64,000 nucleotides of DNA from Oscillospiraceae bacterium (GTDB lineage Bacteria > Bacillota > Clostridia > Oscillospirales > Ruminococcaceae), in contig SFFJ01000001.1 in NCBI GenBank assembly GCA_004557855.1, positions 1 to 64,000 of the forward strand, given 5' to 3'. The notes under the pieces were generated by a model, which searched no databases, was not told the origin of the DNA, and worked only from the letters and a program-made list of their open reading frames with translations. The position numbers and the translations under genes are program-made. Positions 18,119-26,595 of the stretch are shown piece by piece. Position 1 is the stretch's first letter. Each line of letters begins with the position of its first letter.

Positions 18119-19927
18119 TCAGAACGCCTTCCCTTCCTGATAATAGCGGCTTTGGACTTCAAAAAGCTTTGCATACGCCCCGCCCAACGCCAACAGGCTC
18201 TCATGGGTGCCCTCCTCTGCAATATTCCCATCTGCAATAAAGATGATGCGGTCACAGAAGCGGGTGGAGGCCAGCCGGTGGGAGATAAACACAGAGGTCT
18301 TGCCCGCGGTCATATCGTTATATTTCATATAGATGTCATTCTCGGCGATGGGATCAAGTGCTGCCGTAGGTTCGTCCAGCAGCAGGATCGGCCCGTTTTT
18401 ATACAGCGCCCGCGCCAGCATCAGCCGCTGCATCTGGCCGCCGGAAAACAGCACGCCGTCCAGATAGACTTCCCGCCCCATGTGCGTCTGCAAGCCCTCG
18501 GGCAGCTTCTCTATCATGGAGGTCGATCCGGCCTTCTCCACGCAATCGTCGATCCGCTTGTAGTCGATGTTATCCCTACTTTGGGCGATCTGCTCCGCAA
18601 TGGTCACATCCAGCACGGAAAACTCCTGAAAGACAGCGCTGAACAGCGCATAATACTTTCTGCGGTCAAATTCCCGGATATCCCTTCCGTTCAGCAGCAC
18701 CGCGCCCTGCGTGGGGTCCAACAGCCCGCACAGCAGCTTCACCAGCGTTGTCTTGCCGGCGCCGTTCAGACCCACGATCGCGAGCTTTTCTCCCGGATGT
18801 ACGGTCAGGTTTATCTCGTGTATGGTATCGGCATCTGCGCCCGGATAGCGGAAGGAAGCATTTTCCAGCTTCAGCTCATAGCCCGCCGCTTTCGGTATCT
18901 CTTCCCCGTTTTCAAATTTGAAAGGCTCCGGATAGTCCAAAAACTCACGAATGCGGGAAATATCAAGGCTTTCCTTCTGCAATGTACTCATCTCCCGCAG
19001 AATACCCATGACCCACTCGGTAAATGTGGTGACCGCTGTGAAGTACAGCAGAAACTCGGAAACGCGCAGGCCGTCATTGAGCGCCATGCGGATCAGATAC
19101 ACATAGGCGATGCCGTTGCGAGCCATGGTTAGCACGGCCTCCGTAATATCCGCCAGCACCGCCACCCGCTCATACCGCAGGCTGAAATCCAGATATAGAT
19201 TATGGACCTGATCCAATAATTCCGAAAGCCAGTTTTGGAGACCGAAAATGCGGATATCTTTCGCAAACTCCGTCGATTCCGCTTTGGCACGGATGTAGTG
19301 ACTCTTCTGAAAATAGGTTTCTTCCTCCTCCCGGTGCCGATAATGCCAGTTGTTTGCGGCCCTGGAAACAAAAAAGCCGGCCACGCAGGTCGCAATCACC
19401 ACCAGCAGAAGCACCGCGTCGATGCGGGAAAGAATCGTCAGATACACCAGCAGACCGCCCACATTCTTGAGGATCATCGTCAGCGTTTCCCAAATGTGCT
19501 CTGCGGCCTGATCGTTTCCGCTGCAGGAGAAGTGTGCTTTTTCACGAAGCTTTACAAAGTTCTCCTCCAGCGTGTTGGGATACGAGGTGCAGATGGACTT
19601 ATTCGCAATCTTCCCGACAATCGCGGAGCGGACATCTATACGTGGGGACAGCGAATTTTGCTTGATATACTTCTTAAAGCCCTGAATCAGGAACAATGCG
19701 GCAGTGAATATTCCGATGGTCACCAACAGCTCCCGTACGGGCACCCGCTGCTCCACCTTGGCAAGAACCTCCGGCGCAATATACAGCTGCACCAGATTCA
19801 AAAGAACCTCCAGCGCAGCGGTCAGCAGGCAGAACAGGAGCGTTCGTTTTCCGTTCTTCCACGCGATATTTACCATCCACCCGACATTTTGAAGGGTGTT
19901 ATATTTGGGCTTTTCTTTGGTTTTCAT
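18119..19927 (-). CDS. ABC exporter half-transporter, first of pair
   Basis: 602 aa with an N-terminal export domain (about 20-330) and an ATPase domain: Walker A GLNGAGKTT, signature FSGGQMQ, Walker B ILLLDEPTAALDP and FISHRLAS. A GAGGTGAGG site precedes the ATG. It follows the histidine kinase gene after a strong hairpin (19961-19989), leaving only about 33 nt for any separate promoter. The order regulator-kinase-ABC-ABC resembles peptide-export or bacitracin-like resistance loci. Confidence 0.88.
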   Translation of the reverse strand: MKTKEKPKYNTLQNVGWMVNIAWKNGKRTLLFCLLTAALEVLLNLVQLYIAPEVLAKVEQRVPVRELLVTIGIFTAALFLIQGFKKYIKQNSLSPRIDVRSAIVGKIANKSICTSYPNTLEENFVKLREKAHFSCSGNDQAAEHIWETLTMILKNVGGLLVYLTILSRIDAVLLLVVIATCVAGFFVSRAANNWHYRHREEEETYFQKSHYIRAKAESTEFAKDIRIFGLQNWLSELLDQVHNLYLDFSLRYERVAVLADITEAVLTMARNGIAYVYLIRMALNDGLRVSEFLLYFTAVTTFTEWVMGILREMSTLQKESLDISRIREFLDYPEPFKFENGEEIPKAAGYELKLENASFRYPGADADTIHEINLTVHPGEKLAIVGLNGAGKTTLVKLLCGLLDPTQGAVLLNGRDIREFDRRKYYALFSAVFQEFSVLDVTIAEQIAQSRDNIDYKRIDDCVEKAGSTSMIEKLPEGLQTHMGREVYLDGVLFSGGQMQRLMLARALYKNGPILLLDEPTAALDPIAENDIYMKYNDMTAGKTSVFISHRLASTRFCDRIIFIADGNIAEEGTHESLLALGGAYAKLFEVQSRYYQEGKAF

Positions 19928-19960
19928 TTTGCCTCACCTCACGTGCATAGCATAGCAGAA

Positions 19961-19989
19961 AAAATCGTCCCCGGTTAATTTCGGGGACG
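19961..19989 (-). terminator. Intra-operon terminator between kinase and ABC genes
   Basis: CGTCCCCG pairs with CGGGGACG, followed on the minus strand by ATTTTTTC. It should reduce transcription from the two-component genes into the exporter genes. Confidence 0.75.
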
Positions 19990-20021
19990 AATCGCTGTTT
20001 CCGGGTGATGAATTGCAATCT

Positions 20022-20684
20022 TCATACCTGCGGAAGCAGTATTTCGGTGGTGAACGCCCCATCCTCACTGTTCCGGCTGATGTATCCGTCCAGCCGCTCC
20101 ACGATGGCGTCGATGCGTACAAGGCCGAAGCCATGGCCCTCGCCCTTTGTACTGCGGAACAGCTTGCCCTCCTTCGGCAGCTTATTCCCGGCAGTAAAAT
20201 TGGTGAAAGAGATATAGAGCTGCGTGTTTTTCATATCCATATATACCCGGATGAGTCGCTGCTCCTCCGGCAGCTTCATGCTGGCCTCGATGGCATTATC
20301 AAAAAGGTTGCCGATAATGCAACAAAGATCGATTTCCGAGGACTTCAGCTTGACGGGAATATGCGCATCAGCCACGACCTCAATACCCTTCGCCTTTGCA
20401 AGCGAGATTTTGGAGTTGAGGATGGCATCAGTCATGGGGTTGCCGGTCTTGATGACCGTATCCACGGTTTGAAGATCGGTGTCCAGCAGGTCGAGATAGT
20501 TTTTGACGGCCTCCCAGTCCTGCGCAGCGGCATAGGCCTTCATGGTCTGGATATGGTTGCGGTAGTCATGCCGCCAGCCACGGATCTGGCGGTACATATT
20601 GTCCACCTCGCGGTAATGTGTTTCGATCAGCTCCTGCTGATAGGAGGCAATCTGCTTTTCGATCTTCCTTGAAAACAATCCCAT
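20022..20684 (-). CDS. GHKL (AgrC/HPK10-like) histidine kinase without a sensor membrane domain
   Basis: 220 aa. The phospho-acceptor motif RHDYRNHI is near residue 40, the N box NLFDNAIEA near 128 and the G box GEGHGFGL near 185, all typical of AgrC-type GHKL kinases. The usual N-terminal five to seven membrane helices are missing; only about 35 residues of predicted coiled coil precede the H box. The ATG has a GAGGT site, so the short form seems genuine. It may be a cytoplasmic kinase or receive input through a partner membrane protein. It lies 5 nt behind the response regulator gene. Confidence 0.85.
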   Translation of the reverse strand: MGLFSRKIEKQIASYQQELIETHYREVDNMYRQIRGWRHDYRNHIQTMKAYAAAQDWEAVKNYLDLLDTDLQTVDTVIKTGNPMTDAILNSKISLAKAKGIEVVADAHIPVKLKSSEIDLCCIIGNLFDNAIEASMKLPEEQRLIRVYMDMKNTQLYISFTNFTAGNKLPKEGKLFRSTKGEGHGFGLVRIDAIVERLDGYISRNSEDGAFTTEILLPQV

Positions 20685-20689
20685 ACGCT

Positions 20690-21388
20690 TTACCTCATGT
20701 TGATAATCGCCCGGTTGACGCCCTCGTATGCGCCCCGCGGCAGCGGGATAGCTGTTCCGTCGTTCAGCCGGATCTCTGCCCTGGTCACACGGCTGATCTG
20801 CGTCAGGTTTACAAGCGCAGAACGCCCCACACGGTAAAATCGCTCATCAAGCTGCTTTTCAAGCTCGCCCAATGTCATCTTCACCGTCACATCTGTCTGC
20901 GCATGAACGGTCACATAGTTGCCGAGCACGTCTGCGTAACGGATCTGATAGATCGGCACACGCACCATTTCGCCGCTGACCTCAAAGTTCAAAACCCGTT
21001 CGTTCTTCGCCAGCTTCTCTGCGGCACGGTCCAGCACCAAGCAGAGCTTTTCTTCATTTACCGGCTTCATCAGATAGTGGAGAGCCGCCACCTCGTAGCC
21101 CTCCGAAATGTAATCGGAATAGCCGGTGATAAATATGATCTGCACCGTATCGTTGCTTTTGCGAAGCTCCTTTGCCATCGTAACGCCGTCCATGGCGCCC
21201 ATTTCAATATCCAGCAGGAGAATGTCATAGTCACTTTCCTCGGCATAGCGGAACAGGAAGCTCTCGGCGGAGGGAAAGTCGTCGATATGTACCTCATGAC
21301 CGGCGGCCGATGCCCAAGAGCGCACCATATTCATAATATACCGTCTGTCCGCATCGGAGTCATCGCAGATCGCAACTTTGTACTTCAT
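20690..21388 (-). CDS. LytTR-family response regulator
   Basis: 232 aa from the ATG at 21388; a TTG 18 nt upstream is less likely. Receiver domain 1-120: acidic pocket CDDSDAD, phospho-acceptor Asp in ILLLDIEMGAMDG, switch Thr in IIFITGYSDY and Lys in HYLMKPV. LytTR DNA-binding domain about 135-232, with YADVLGNYVTVHA and FYRVGRSALVNLTQI. It forms a two-gene unit with the GHKL kinase and probably controls the exporter genes downstream. Family members bind direct-repeat sites; none was assigned here. Confidence 0.9.
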   Translation of the reverse strand: MKYKVAICDDSDADRRYIMNMVRSWASAAGHEVHIDDFPSAESFLFRYAEESDYDILLLDIEMGAMDGVTMAKELRKSNDTVQIIFITGYSDYISEGYEVAALHYLMKPVNEEKLCLVLDRAAEKLAKNERVLNFEVSGEMVRVPIYQIRYADVLGNYVTVHAQTDVTVKMTLGELEKQLDERFYRVGRSALVNLTQISRVTRAEIRLNDGTAIPLPRGAYEGVNRAIINMR

Positions 21389-21579
21389 GTTCTCACCAAC
21401 TTTCAATCGTATGCAAAATCATTATATCACAACAGCGCAAGCGGTTCCACGCCGTTCTTTCATGGGGAAGCATATACAAACGGCTCAACCCTATCGTGGC
21501 CGAGAAAGCCTCCTTCTTCCGGCGATTGCTCCTCATCCCGTTTTTTAGTATTCGCAATTTTGTTGGTCACGCAGGAATT

Positions 21580-21614
21580 GCAGCCATTATCTCGGGAAAC
21601 CGATGGAGCTGTAA
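21580..21614 (+). pseudogene. spoVT: spoVT 3'-end relic, copy 3
   Basis: The bases ending in CGATGGAGCTGTAA align with the last codons of the other copies (AGATGGAGCTGTAA) and the preceding bases CATTATCTCGGGAAA with AGCTACTTGGGAAAA, with a one-base gap. It is followed at 14 nt by the same hairpin as copy 2. Just upstream, GTCA..CAGGAATTGC matches sequence before the truncated spoVT at 4318-4338. Confidence 0.55.
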
Positions 21615-21627
21615 TAGATAAAAATGA

Positions 21628-21653
21628 GCCCTCCGGTCGAGTGATCGGAGGGC
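21628..21653. repeat. GCCCTCCG/CGGAGGGC hairpin, copy B
   Basis: GCCCTCCG, loop GTCGAGTGAT, CGGAGGGC. The loop equals that of copy A apart from one base, and both follow a spoVT tail at nearly the same distance. Confidence 0.7.
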
Positions 21654-21698
21654 GAAATAATAAAGGGGTATTCTATCTTGCGCAGGGATAATCATGGC

Positions 21699-22130
21699 TT
21701 ATTTCCCATACACGCTGAACTGGCGGAAGTGCGTCAGCCGGTTCAGGTCCTGATCCGTCCAGTAAAAGCCCACGTGGTCAAGGGTGATGGCCTGCCACCT
21801 GCCGGTTACTGTTTCCTCCATCAAATACCCGTACTCCATCGCCTGATATGTCCCTTCGGAAACAGTAGTTGTGGTGGTATCCCCACCGTTCTTTTCAATG
21901 CGGAAAACCTCATACCGGCCATCGGTATATAGCTGTGCGTTGTAATAAATGTCGGTGCCCACTGCCGTATCGGACTGATAGACGCCCGCAATGTGAGAAA
22001 GCGGCAACTGTTTCGCCTGTTGGCCGTTCAGCGACAGCATAACAGCCAGGAGTGCAACAATAAGGACGAGCCAAACAGTCCCCGGAATACCATCGCGAAG
22101 TTTCAGATACAGCTTTTTCAGGGTCTTCAT
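21699..22130 (-). CDS. Small exported or membrane-anchored protein, unknown function
   Basis: 143 aa from the ATG at 22130, preceded by GGGAGGAA. One hydrophobic segment (about 15-35, VWLVLIVALLAVMLSL) acts as signal or anchor; the remaining roughly 105 residues read as short beta strands with GVYQSDTAVGTDIYYNAQLY and GRYEVFRIEKNGGDTTTTTVSEG, suggesting a small extracytoplasmic beta domain. No family recognised. It stands alone between the two-component genes and the KtrAB genes. Confidence 0.6.
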   Translation of the reverse strand: MKTLKKLYLKLRDGIPGTVWLVLIVALLAVMLSLNGQQAKQLPLSHIAGVYQSDTAVGTDIYYNAQLYTDGRYEVFRIEKNGGDTTTTTVSEGTYQAMEYGYLMEETVTGRWQAITLDHVGFYWTDQDLNRLTHFRQFSVYGK

Positions 22131-22281
22131 GTGTGCATTCCTCCCGCAATAAAATAGTAATCGATATCTTCGTCCCATCGGTCTACACTAATATTAACGA
22201 ATAATAACACAAATTTGCAACAAAAAGAGATTACAATCTGCGTTCTGCACAAATATGGGTGGCTGTATTTATCGGGAATGA

Positions 22282-22500
22282 CAATACCACCTACTGTACC
22301 GCACACAAGACCCGGAACGGCAGAAAGGCACTCTTTATGGGGTTGCGCTTATCACCCTAGGTATCGCCGGCAGCGCCCTGTCGGGAACCGTCGGAGGTGC
22401 GGATATGCAGGATTTTATTGCAGGTATTCTGATGGGCTTATCTGTTGCGGAAACCCCGGCAGGCGTCCGGATCATCGGAAAGCAAATCCTTTGCAGATAA
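22282..22500 (+). pseudogene. 5'-truncated small membrane protein gene
   Basis: One plus-strand frame is open from a TGA at 22279 to TAA at 22500 with no start codon or ribosome binding site in a sensible place. The latter part, YGVALITLGIAGSALSGTV followed by GGADMQDFIAGILMGLSVAE, reads as two membrane helices joined by a short loop, a pattern common in small Clostridia membrane proteins. It is interpreted as the tail of a lost gene. Confidence 0.4.
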
Positions 22501-22537
22501 CCTCTGGCCCCCCTTACATCCGCCCCAAATGAAAGAA

Positions 22538-22560
22538 CCCTGCCGGATGGCAGGGCTTTT
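22538..22560. terminator. Bidirectional terminator downstream of ktrA
   Basis: CCCTGCC and GGCAGGG form a 7-bp stem with a GGAT loop, followed by CTTTTTCTG on the plus strand and TTCTTTC on the minus strand, 18 nt past the ktrA stop. Confidence 0.7.
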
Positions 22561-22572
22561 TCTGTTTACTCC

Positions 22573-23223
22573 TTACAGGTGGAAATGCTTTTGCAGGGCT
22601 TTATACTCTCCCAAAACCTTCAGCGTCATTTGGTCTGTCAAAATCATTTCGGGCGATATGGTATAGCTTGTTATATCGTTCTGCTTTATCGCCAGCACAT
22701 TGATCCCGTATTTTCGGCGGATCTCCAGCTCACCGATGCTTTTCCCCAGCCATTCCGGCGGCACCTCCACCTCCACTATGGCATATCGGCTGTCCAGTTC
22801 TATATACCCGAACAGGTGATTTGCCGTATAGCGAATCGCGGCCCACCGTGCAAACTGTTTCTCCGGATAAGCTACATCGTCGGCGCCGTTTCGCAGCAGG
22901 AATTTCGCCTGCACATCCCGTTCCGCACGGGATACCACATATTTTGCTCCCAGCTCCTTCAAAAGCGACGTCGTTTCCAGCGAGTTCTGAAAGTCCCCTC
23001 CGATGGCAACATAGCAAACATCATAGTTCCCCACGCCCAGCGAGCGCAGGAATTCGACCCGGGTGCTGTCGCCGATTTGGGCATTGGTCAAAAAATCCAT
23101 GCATTCGTTTACCCGTTCTTCATTCCGGTCTACACCCATGACCTGGTGTCCCATCTGATTCAACTGCATTGCCAAATGCCGCCCGAATCTCCCCAGCCCA
23201 ATCAACAATACATTCTTTTTCAT
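22573..23223 (-). CDS. ktrA: KtrA/TrkA-type potassium uptake regulatory subunit
   Basis: 216 aa, the usual KtrA length. The RCK-N domain starts with the nucleotide-binding motif LIGLGRFGRHLA (6-17), acidic strand end GVDRNEE near 35 and DVCYVAIGGDFQNSL near 70-85. An RCK-C domain (about 135-216) follows with IVEVEVPPEWLGKSIGELEIRR. It binds ATP/ADP or NAD(H) and gates the KtrB channel. It is 12 nt downstream of ktrB on the same strand and has a GGAGGAG site. Confidence 0.92.
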   Translation of the reverse strand: MKKNVLLIGLGRFGRHLAMQLNQMGHQVMGVDRNEERVNECMDFLTNAQIGDSTRVEFLRSLGVGNYDVCYVAIGGDFQNSLETTSLLKELGAKYVVSRAERDVQAKFLLRNGADDVAYPEKQFARWAAIRYTANHLFGYIELDSRYAIVEVEVPPEWLGKSIGELEIRRKYGINVLAIKQNDITSYTISPEMILTDQMTLKVLGEYKALQKHFHL

Positions 23224-23235
23224 GGTGGCTCCTCC

Positions 23236-24576
23236 TTATCCTACTGTTATTTTCTCCTTCGGATAGCGTGCAAAGGCGGTATCGTTCCCGGAAAATGCGG
23301 CGTAGATCATTGTTAAGCCGCCCACACGCCCGAAGAACATCAAAAGGATCAGTATCCCCTGCGAAAGCGCACCCAGCCCCGGCGTGATCCCGAGTGTCAA
23401 GCCTACCGTTCCTGCGGCAGAAGCCGTTTCATACAGGCAGGTGCCAAATGCCAGTCCCTCTATCTCGCTGATAATGGTAGCCCCCGCCAGCGGCAGCAGC
23501 AGGTACATCAGCAGAATGGCAGCGGCATTGTGTATCGCGGAATTTTCCAGCCTCCGCCCGAATAACTGCGGTTCCTTTCTGCGATGAAACACCGCAGCAG
23601 CATTGGCGATCAGCACCGAAAGGGTCGTTACTTTCATGCCGCCAGCCGTAGAACCCGGCGCACCGCCGATCAGCATAAGGAATACCGTAACGGCACGGGA
23701 GGTCTCGGTCATCGCCGTCAAATCCGTCGTATTATATCCCGCCGTTCTGGGCGTCACCGACTGAAACAACGATGCCAACACCCGTTCGCCGACCGGCAGG
23801 GATGCATAATCGGTAAAATAAAGCAGCACCGCCGGCAGCAGAATAAGGGCTGCGCTCGTTGCAAGAATGACCTTGCTTTGCATCCGGTATCGACTGAAAT
23901 GCAGCCGGTGTTTACAGATATCATTCCAGGTAAGAAAGCCGATGCCGCCGATGATAATAAGCAGCATAATGACGGTATTGACCAGCGGGTCAGCGGCATA
24001 CGCCGTCAGGGACGGAAATTGCGCATCCACTCTGCCCAGAATATCAAAGCCCGCATTGCAAAAGGCGGAAATTGAATGAAAGACCGACATCCATATTCCC
24101 CGTATGCCGTAGTCCCGGCAAAAGGCCGGCGCCAGCAGCAGCGCCCCCGCCAGTTCAATAAAAAGCGTTCCTTTCAGGATAAAACGGGTAAGCCGCACAA
24201 TACCGCCCACCGCAGGCGCCGAGATTGCATCCTGCATGGCGCTGCGCTCCTGCAGCGAGATATTTCTCCCGGAGAGCATAAGGAAGGTAACAGCAAAGGT
24301 GATAACGCCCAGCCCTCCGATTTGGATCAGCAGCAGAATAATCGTTTGGCCGAACATCGACCAGTAGCTTCCGGTATCCAAAACCACCAGTCCGGTAACG
24401 CAAACTGCGGAAGCGGAGGTAAACAGCGACTCGGAAAAAGGCGTCCACTGCCGTGCCGATGAAGAAACAGGAAGCATAAGCACCAGCGCCCCCAGCAAAA
24501 TGACACCCGCAAACCCCAGGATCATCATCTGAAATGAGGTAAGATGACGCCTGATTTGAAGCATTCTATCCTGCAC
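23236..24576 (-). CDS. ktrB: KtrB/TrkH-type potassium translocating subunit
   Basis: About 446 aa from a GTG at 24576 behind GGGGG; an ATG 12 nt inside is an alternative. Eight transmembrane segments with four pore-loop repeats are expected, and filter-like Gly segments are visible: TSASAVCVTGLVV, ISAFCNAGFD, VTPRTAGYNTTD and ETASAAGTVGLTLG. The cytosolic KtrA partner follows directly, making a complete Ktr system. It is not linked to the V-ATPase operon, unlike NtpJ in Enterococcus hirae, but it is in the same window. Confidence 0.92.
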   Translation of the reverse strand: MQDRMLQIRRHLTSFQMMILGFAGVILLGALVLMLPVSSSARQWTPFSESLFTSASAVCVTGLVVLDTGSYWSMFGQTIILLLIQIGGLGVITFAVTFLMLSGRNISLQERSAMQDAISAPAVGGIVRLTRFILKGTLFIELAGALLLAPAFCRDYGIRGIWMSVFHSISAFCNAGFDILGRVDAQFPSLTAYAADPLVNTVIMLLIIIGGIGFLTWNDICKHRLHFSRYRMQSKVILATSAALILLPAVLLYFTDYASLPVGERVLASLFQSVTPRTAGYNTTDLTAMTETSRAVTVFLMLIGGAPGSTAGGMKVTTLSVLIANAAAVFHRRKEPQLFGRRLENSAIHNAAAILLMYLLLPLAGATIISEIEGLAFGTCLYETASAAGTVGLTLGITPGLGALSQGILILLMFFGRVGGLTMIYAAFSGNDTAFARYPKEKITVG

Positions 24577-24740
24577 GGCATAACACCCCCTAAAACGCAT
24601 GTCCCTTTGGGCGCATTATAGCACCGCAGCAGCAGGTTGTCCACACCATGTTATGTAAAATATGTGCCAAAATTTTATCGGCTATTTCACCGCAGAAATC
24701 AATTCGGCTGCCTTCTTTCTTCTTCATTCAAATGCAAAAT

Positions 24741-24770
24741 CGCCCTCCGGTCGTTTGATCGGAGGGCGAC
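24741..24770. repeat. TCGCCCTCCG/CGGAGGGCGA hairpin, copy C
   Basis: 10-bp perfect stem with loop GTCGTTTGAT. Same stem as copies A and B. No spoVT sequence is recognisable beside this copy. The rest of 24577-24882 holds no gene I can support. Confidence 0.7.
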
Positions 24771-24833
24771 TAATCGAATTCCAGATTATCAGGCTTCCCA
24801 TTACTGTAGTTTTTCGTTACCATTACACCTAAA

Positions 24834-24855
24834 ATACGGCATTCTGCTGCCGTAT
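24834..24855 (-). terminator. Possible terminator after the small charged protein gene
   Basis: ATACGGC and GCCGTAT pair around an 8-nt loop; on the minus strand it runs into TTTTAGG. Weak T tract. Confidence 0.4.
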
Positions 24856-24882
24856 CCCCTCACCCGTTTCGTAGCGCTTCAT

Positions 24883-25065
24883 TCAGGAGGGCTCACGCTC
24901 TTTCTTCATTATCTCCTTTTCTATCCTCTCCAGGCGGCGATTGATACTTTCAATTTCTTTTATTGCACCATTGATGACCTCGGCAATCATCTCTTCAGTG
25001 ATTCCAACCTCCTGCGGCGCTTTACTCCTTTCCGTGGTCTCTCGGATTTCTTCCTTCTCTATCAT
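24883..25065 (-). CDS. Small highly charged protein, predicted helical
   Basis: 60 aa, about 40 per cent Glu, Lys and Arg, with heptad-like spacing in VINGAIKEIESINRRLERI, which suggests an amphipathic or coiled-coil helix. No membrane segment or known motif. GGAGG 9 nt before the ATG supports translation. It stands alone between ktrB and the asparaginase gene, and is followed by a weak hairpin. Confidence 0.55.
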   Translation of the reverse strand: MIEKEEIRETTERSKAPQEVGITEEMIAEVINGAIKEIESINRRLERIEKEIMKKEREPS

Positions 25066-25276
25066 AGCCTATTTCCTCCGCTTCTGCTTTTGACTGAATA
25101 CCCGCCATGTCTTTACGGCGGGCATAATGACTTTCGTTCCGGTTCCCTCTCATACTATATTAACAGGTGCCTTTTTGTCAAGCAGAACGGCCCTCATCAT
25201 CGGCGGTTTCTTCCCGCAGGCGTTCTCATTATCTCGGCAAAAATACGGCGCATTCCTTAATGTATCCCCCAATTCA

Positions 25277-25306
25277 TAGACAACCCGTCCCCCTTTGCGG
25301 TATAAT
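25277..25306 (+). promoter_or_regulatory. Promoter of the asparaginase gene
   Basis: -35 TAGACA and -10 TATAAT with an 18-nt spacer, ending 32 nt before the start codon. Confidence 0.6.
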
Positions 25307-25338
25307 AGGCAAAACGGCTATCGAAAAGAGGGATCCCT

Positions 25339-26346
25339 ATGAAAAAAATACTGATGCTGGGCACCGGCGGCACCATTGCCTCGGAGATCACCGAAAGCGG
25401 GCTGTCTCCGCAGCTGACGACCGAACAGATCCTGCATTACTGCCCCGATATTTCCGCATTCTGCCGGGTGGACTGCCGCCAGCTCTGCAATCTGGACAGT
25501 ACCAATATCGACCCGCAGCACTGGCAGATGATGGCGGATGCCATCCGGGAGGAATACGATCGGTATGACGGCTTTGTGCTGACCCACGGCACCGATACCA
25601 TGGCCTACACCGCCGCTGCGCTCTGCTATCTTATCCAGTACAGCAAAAAGCCCATCGTACTGACCGGCAGCCAAAAGCCCATCAATCTTGAAATCACCGA
25701 CAGCAAAACCAATTTGGTGGATGCGTTCCACTATGCCGCCAGCGAAGACGCCCACGGGGTCAGCATCGTATTTAACGGCAGGGTCATTCTGGGTACCCGT
25801 GCCCGCAAAACCCATTCCAAGAGCTTTCAGGCGTTTTCCAGCATCAATTACCCCGAGCTTGCCGTCATACAGGATGGGCGGCTGCTTTCCTACATTGAGC
25901 AGGAATATTTAGACCATCCCATCTTCTGTGAACGACTGGACCCGAATGTGGGGCTCATCAAGCTGGTGCCGGGACTGGAGGCCGATTTCCTTGAATTTAT
26001 GCTGGAGCGAAAAGACGGTGTCGTTATCGAAAGCTTCGGTGTCGGCGGTATCCCCACCGCCGGGCCGAAAAGCTATTACGATGTAATCGGCAGCGCCGTT
26101 TCCGCCGGGAAAACGGTCGTAATGACCACGCAGGTTCCCAATGAAGGCAGCGACCTGCTGCTGTATCACGTGGGGAACCGCCTGAAAACCGGCCTGGATG
26201 TACTGGAAGCCTACGATATGACCACCGAAGCCGCCGTAACCAAGCTGATGTGGATATTGGGGCAGACAAAAGACCGGCAGGAGGTCGAGCGGCTGTTTTA
26301 CCGCCCGGTCAGCCACGATATCCTCATCAAGGCCGGCGGAAAATAA
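25339..26346 (+). CDS. ansA: Cytoplasmic (type I) L-asparaginase
   Basis: 335 aa, matching type I bacterial asparaginases. The first catalytic Thr is in GTGGTIAS (Thr9) and the second triad in THGTDTM (Thr85, Asp86). VLTGSQKP and SFGVGGIPT segments are also typical. There is no signal peptide, so it acts in the cytosol, hydrolysing asparagine to aspartate and ammonia. It lies next to the aspartate-family biosynthetic genes but has its own promoter and a terminator at 26380-26420. GAGGG precedes the ATG. Confidence 0.92.
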   Translation: MKKILMLGTGGTIASEITESGLSPQLTTEQILHYCPDISAFCRVDCRQLCNLDSTNIDPQHWQMMADAIREEYDRYDGFVLTHGTDTMAYTAAALCYLIQYSKKPIVLTGSQKPINLEITDSKTNLVDAFHYAASEDAHGVSIVFNGRVILGTRARKTHSKSFQAFSSINYPELAVIQDGRLLSYIEQEYLDHPIFCERLDPNVGLIKLVPGLEADFLEFMLERKDGVVIESFGVGGIPTAGPKSYYDVIGSAVSAGKTVVMTTQVPNEGSDLLLYHVGNRLKTGLDVLEAYDMTTEAAVTKLMWILGQTKDRQEVERLFYRPVSHDILIKAGGK

Positions 26347-26379
26347 GCACTCCTCCGCTTTCACATATTAAGAATAAGG

Positions 26380-26420
26380 AGAAAGAAAAACACACGGTGG
26401 TAAGCCGTGTGTTTCTTTCT
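26380..26420. terminator. Terminator of the asparaginase gene
   Basis: AGAAAGAAAAACACACGG and CCGTGTG-TTTCTTTCT form a long stem around a 7-nt loop; T-rich right arm on the plus strand. Confidence 0.75.
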
Positions 26421-26556
26421 GCATAAGTGTTTGGAGAAGTCAAATCAAAAAAGAAGCGAAACGCATTTCCCGTCTGCGTTGTTCTGCTATTAGAATATCG
26501 CATAATGGTGCCGTTGTCAAGACCTTTCTCATCAAAATTTGTGAATAAATTGAAAA

Positions 26557-26585
26557 TTCGCCGTCTCCGGGCGGGAAACGGCGAA
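26557..26585 (-). terminator. Terminator of the hom-lysC-asd operon
   Basis: TTCGCCGT and ACGGCGAA pair about 10 nt past the asd stop; the minus strand continues TTTTCAATTT. Confidence 0.7.
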
Positions 26586-26595
26586 CCATTCGGGA

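Noticed and set aside
23236..24576. ntpJ of the V-ATPase system
   Set aside because: The gene is 20 kb from the ntp operon and directly precedes ktrA, so KtrB is the better call.
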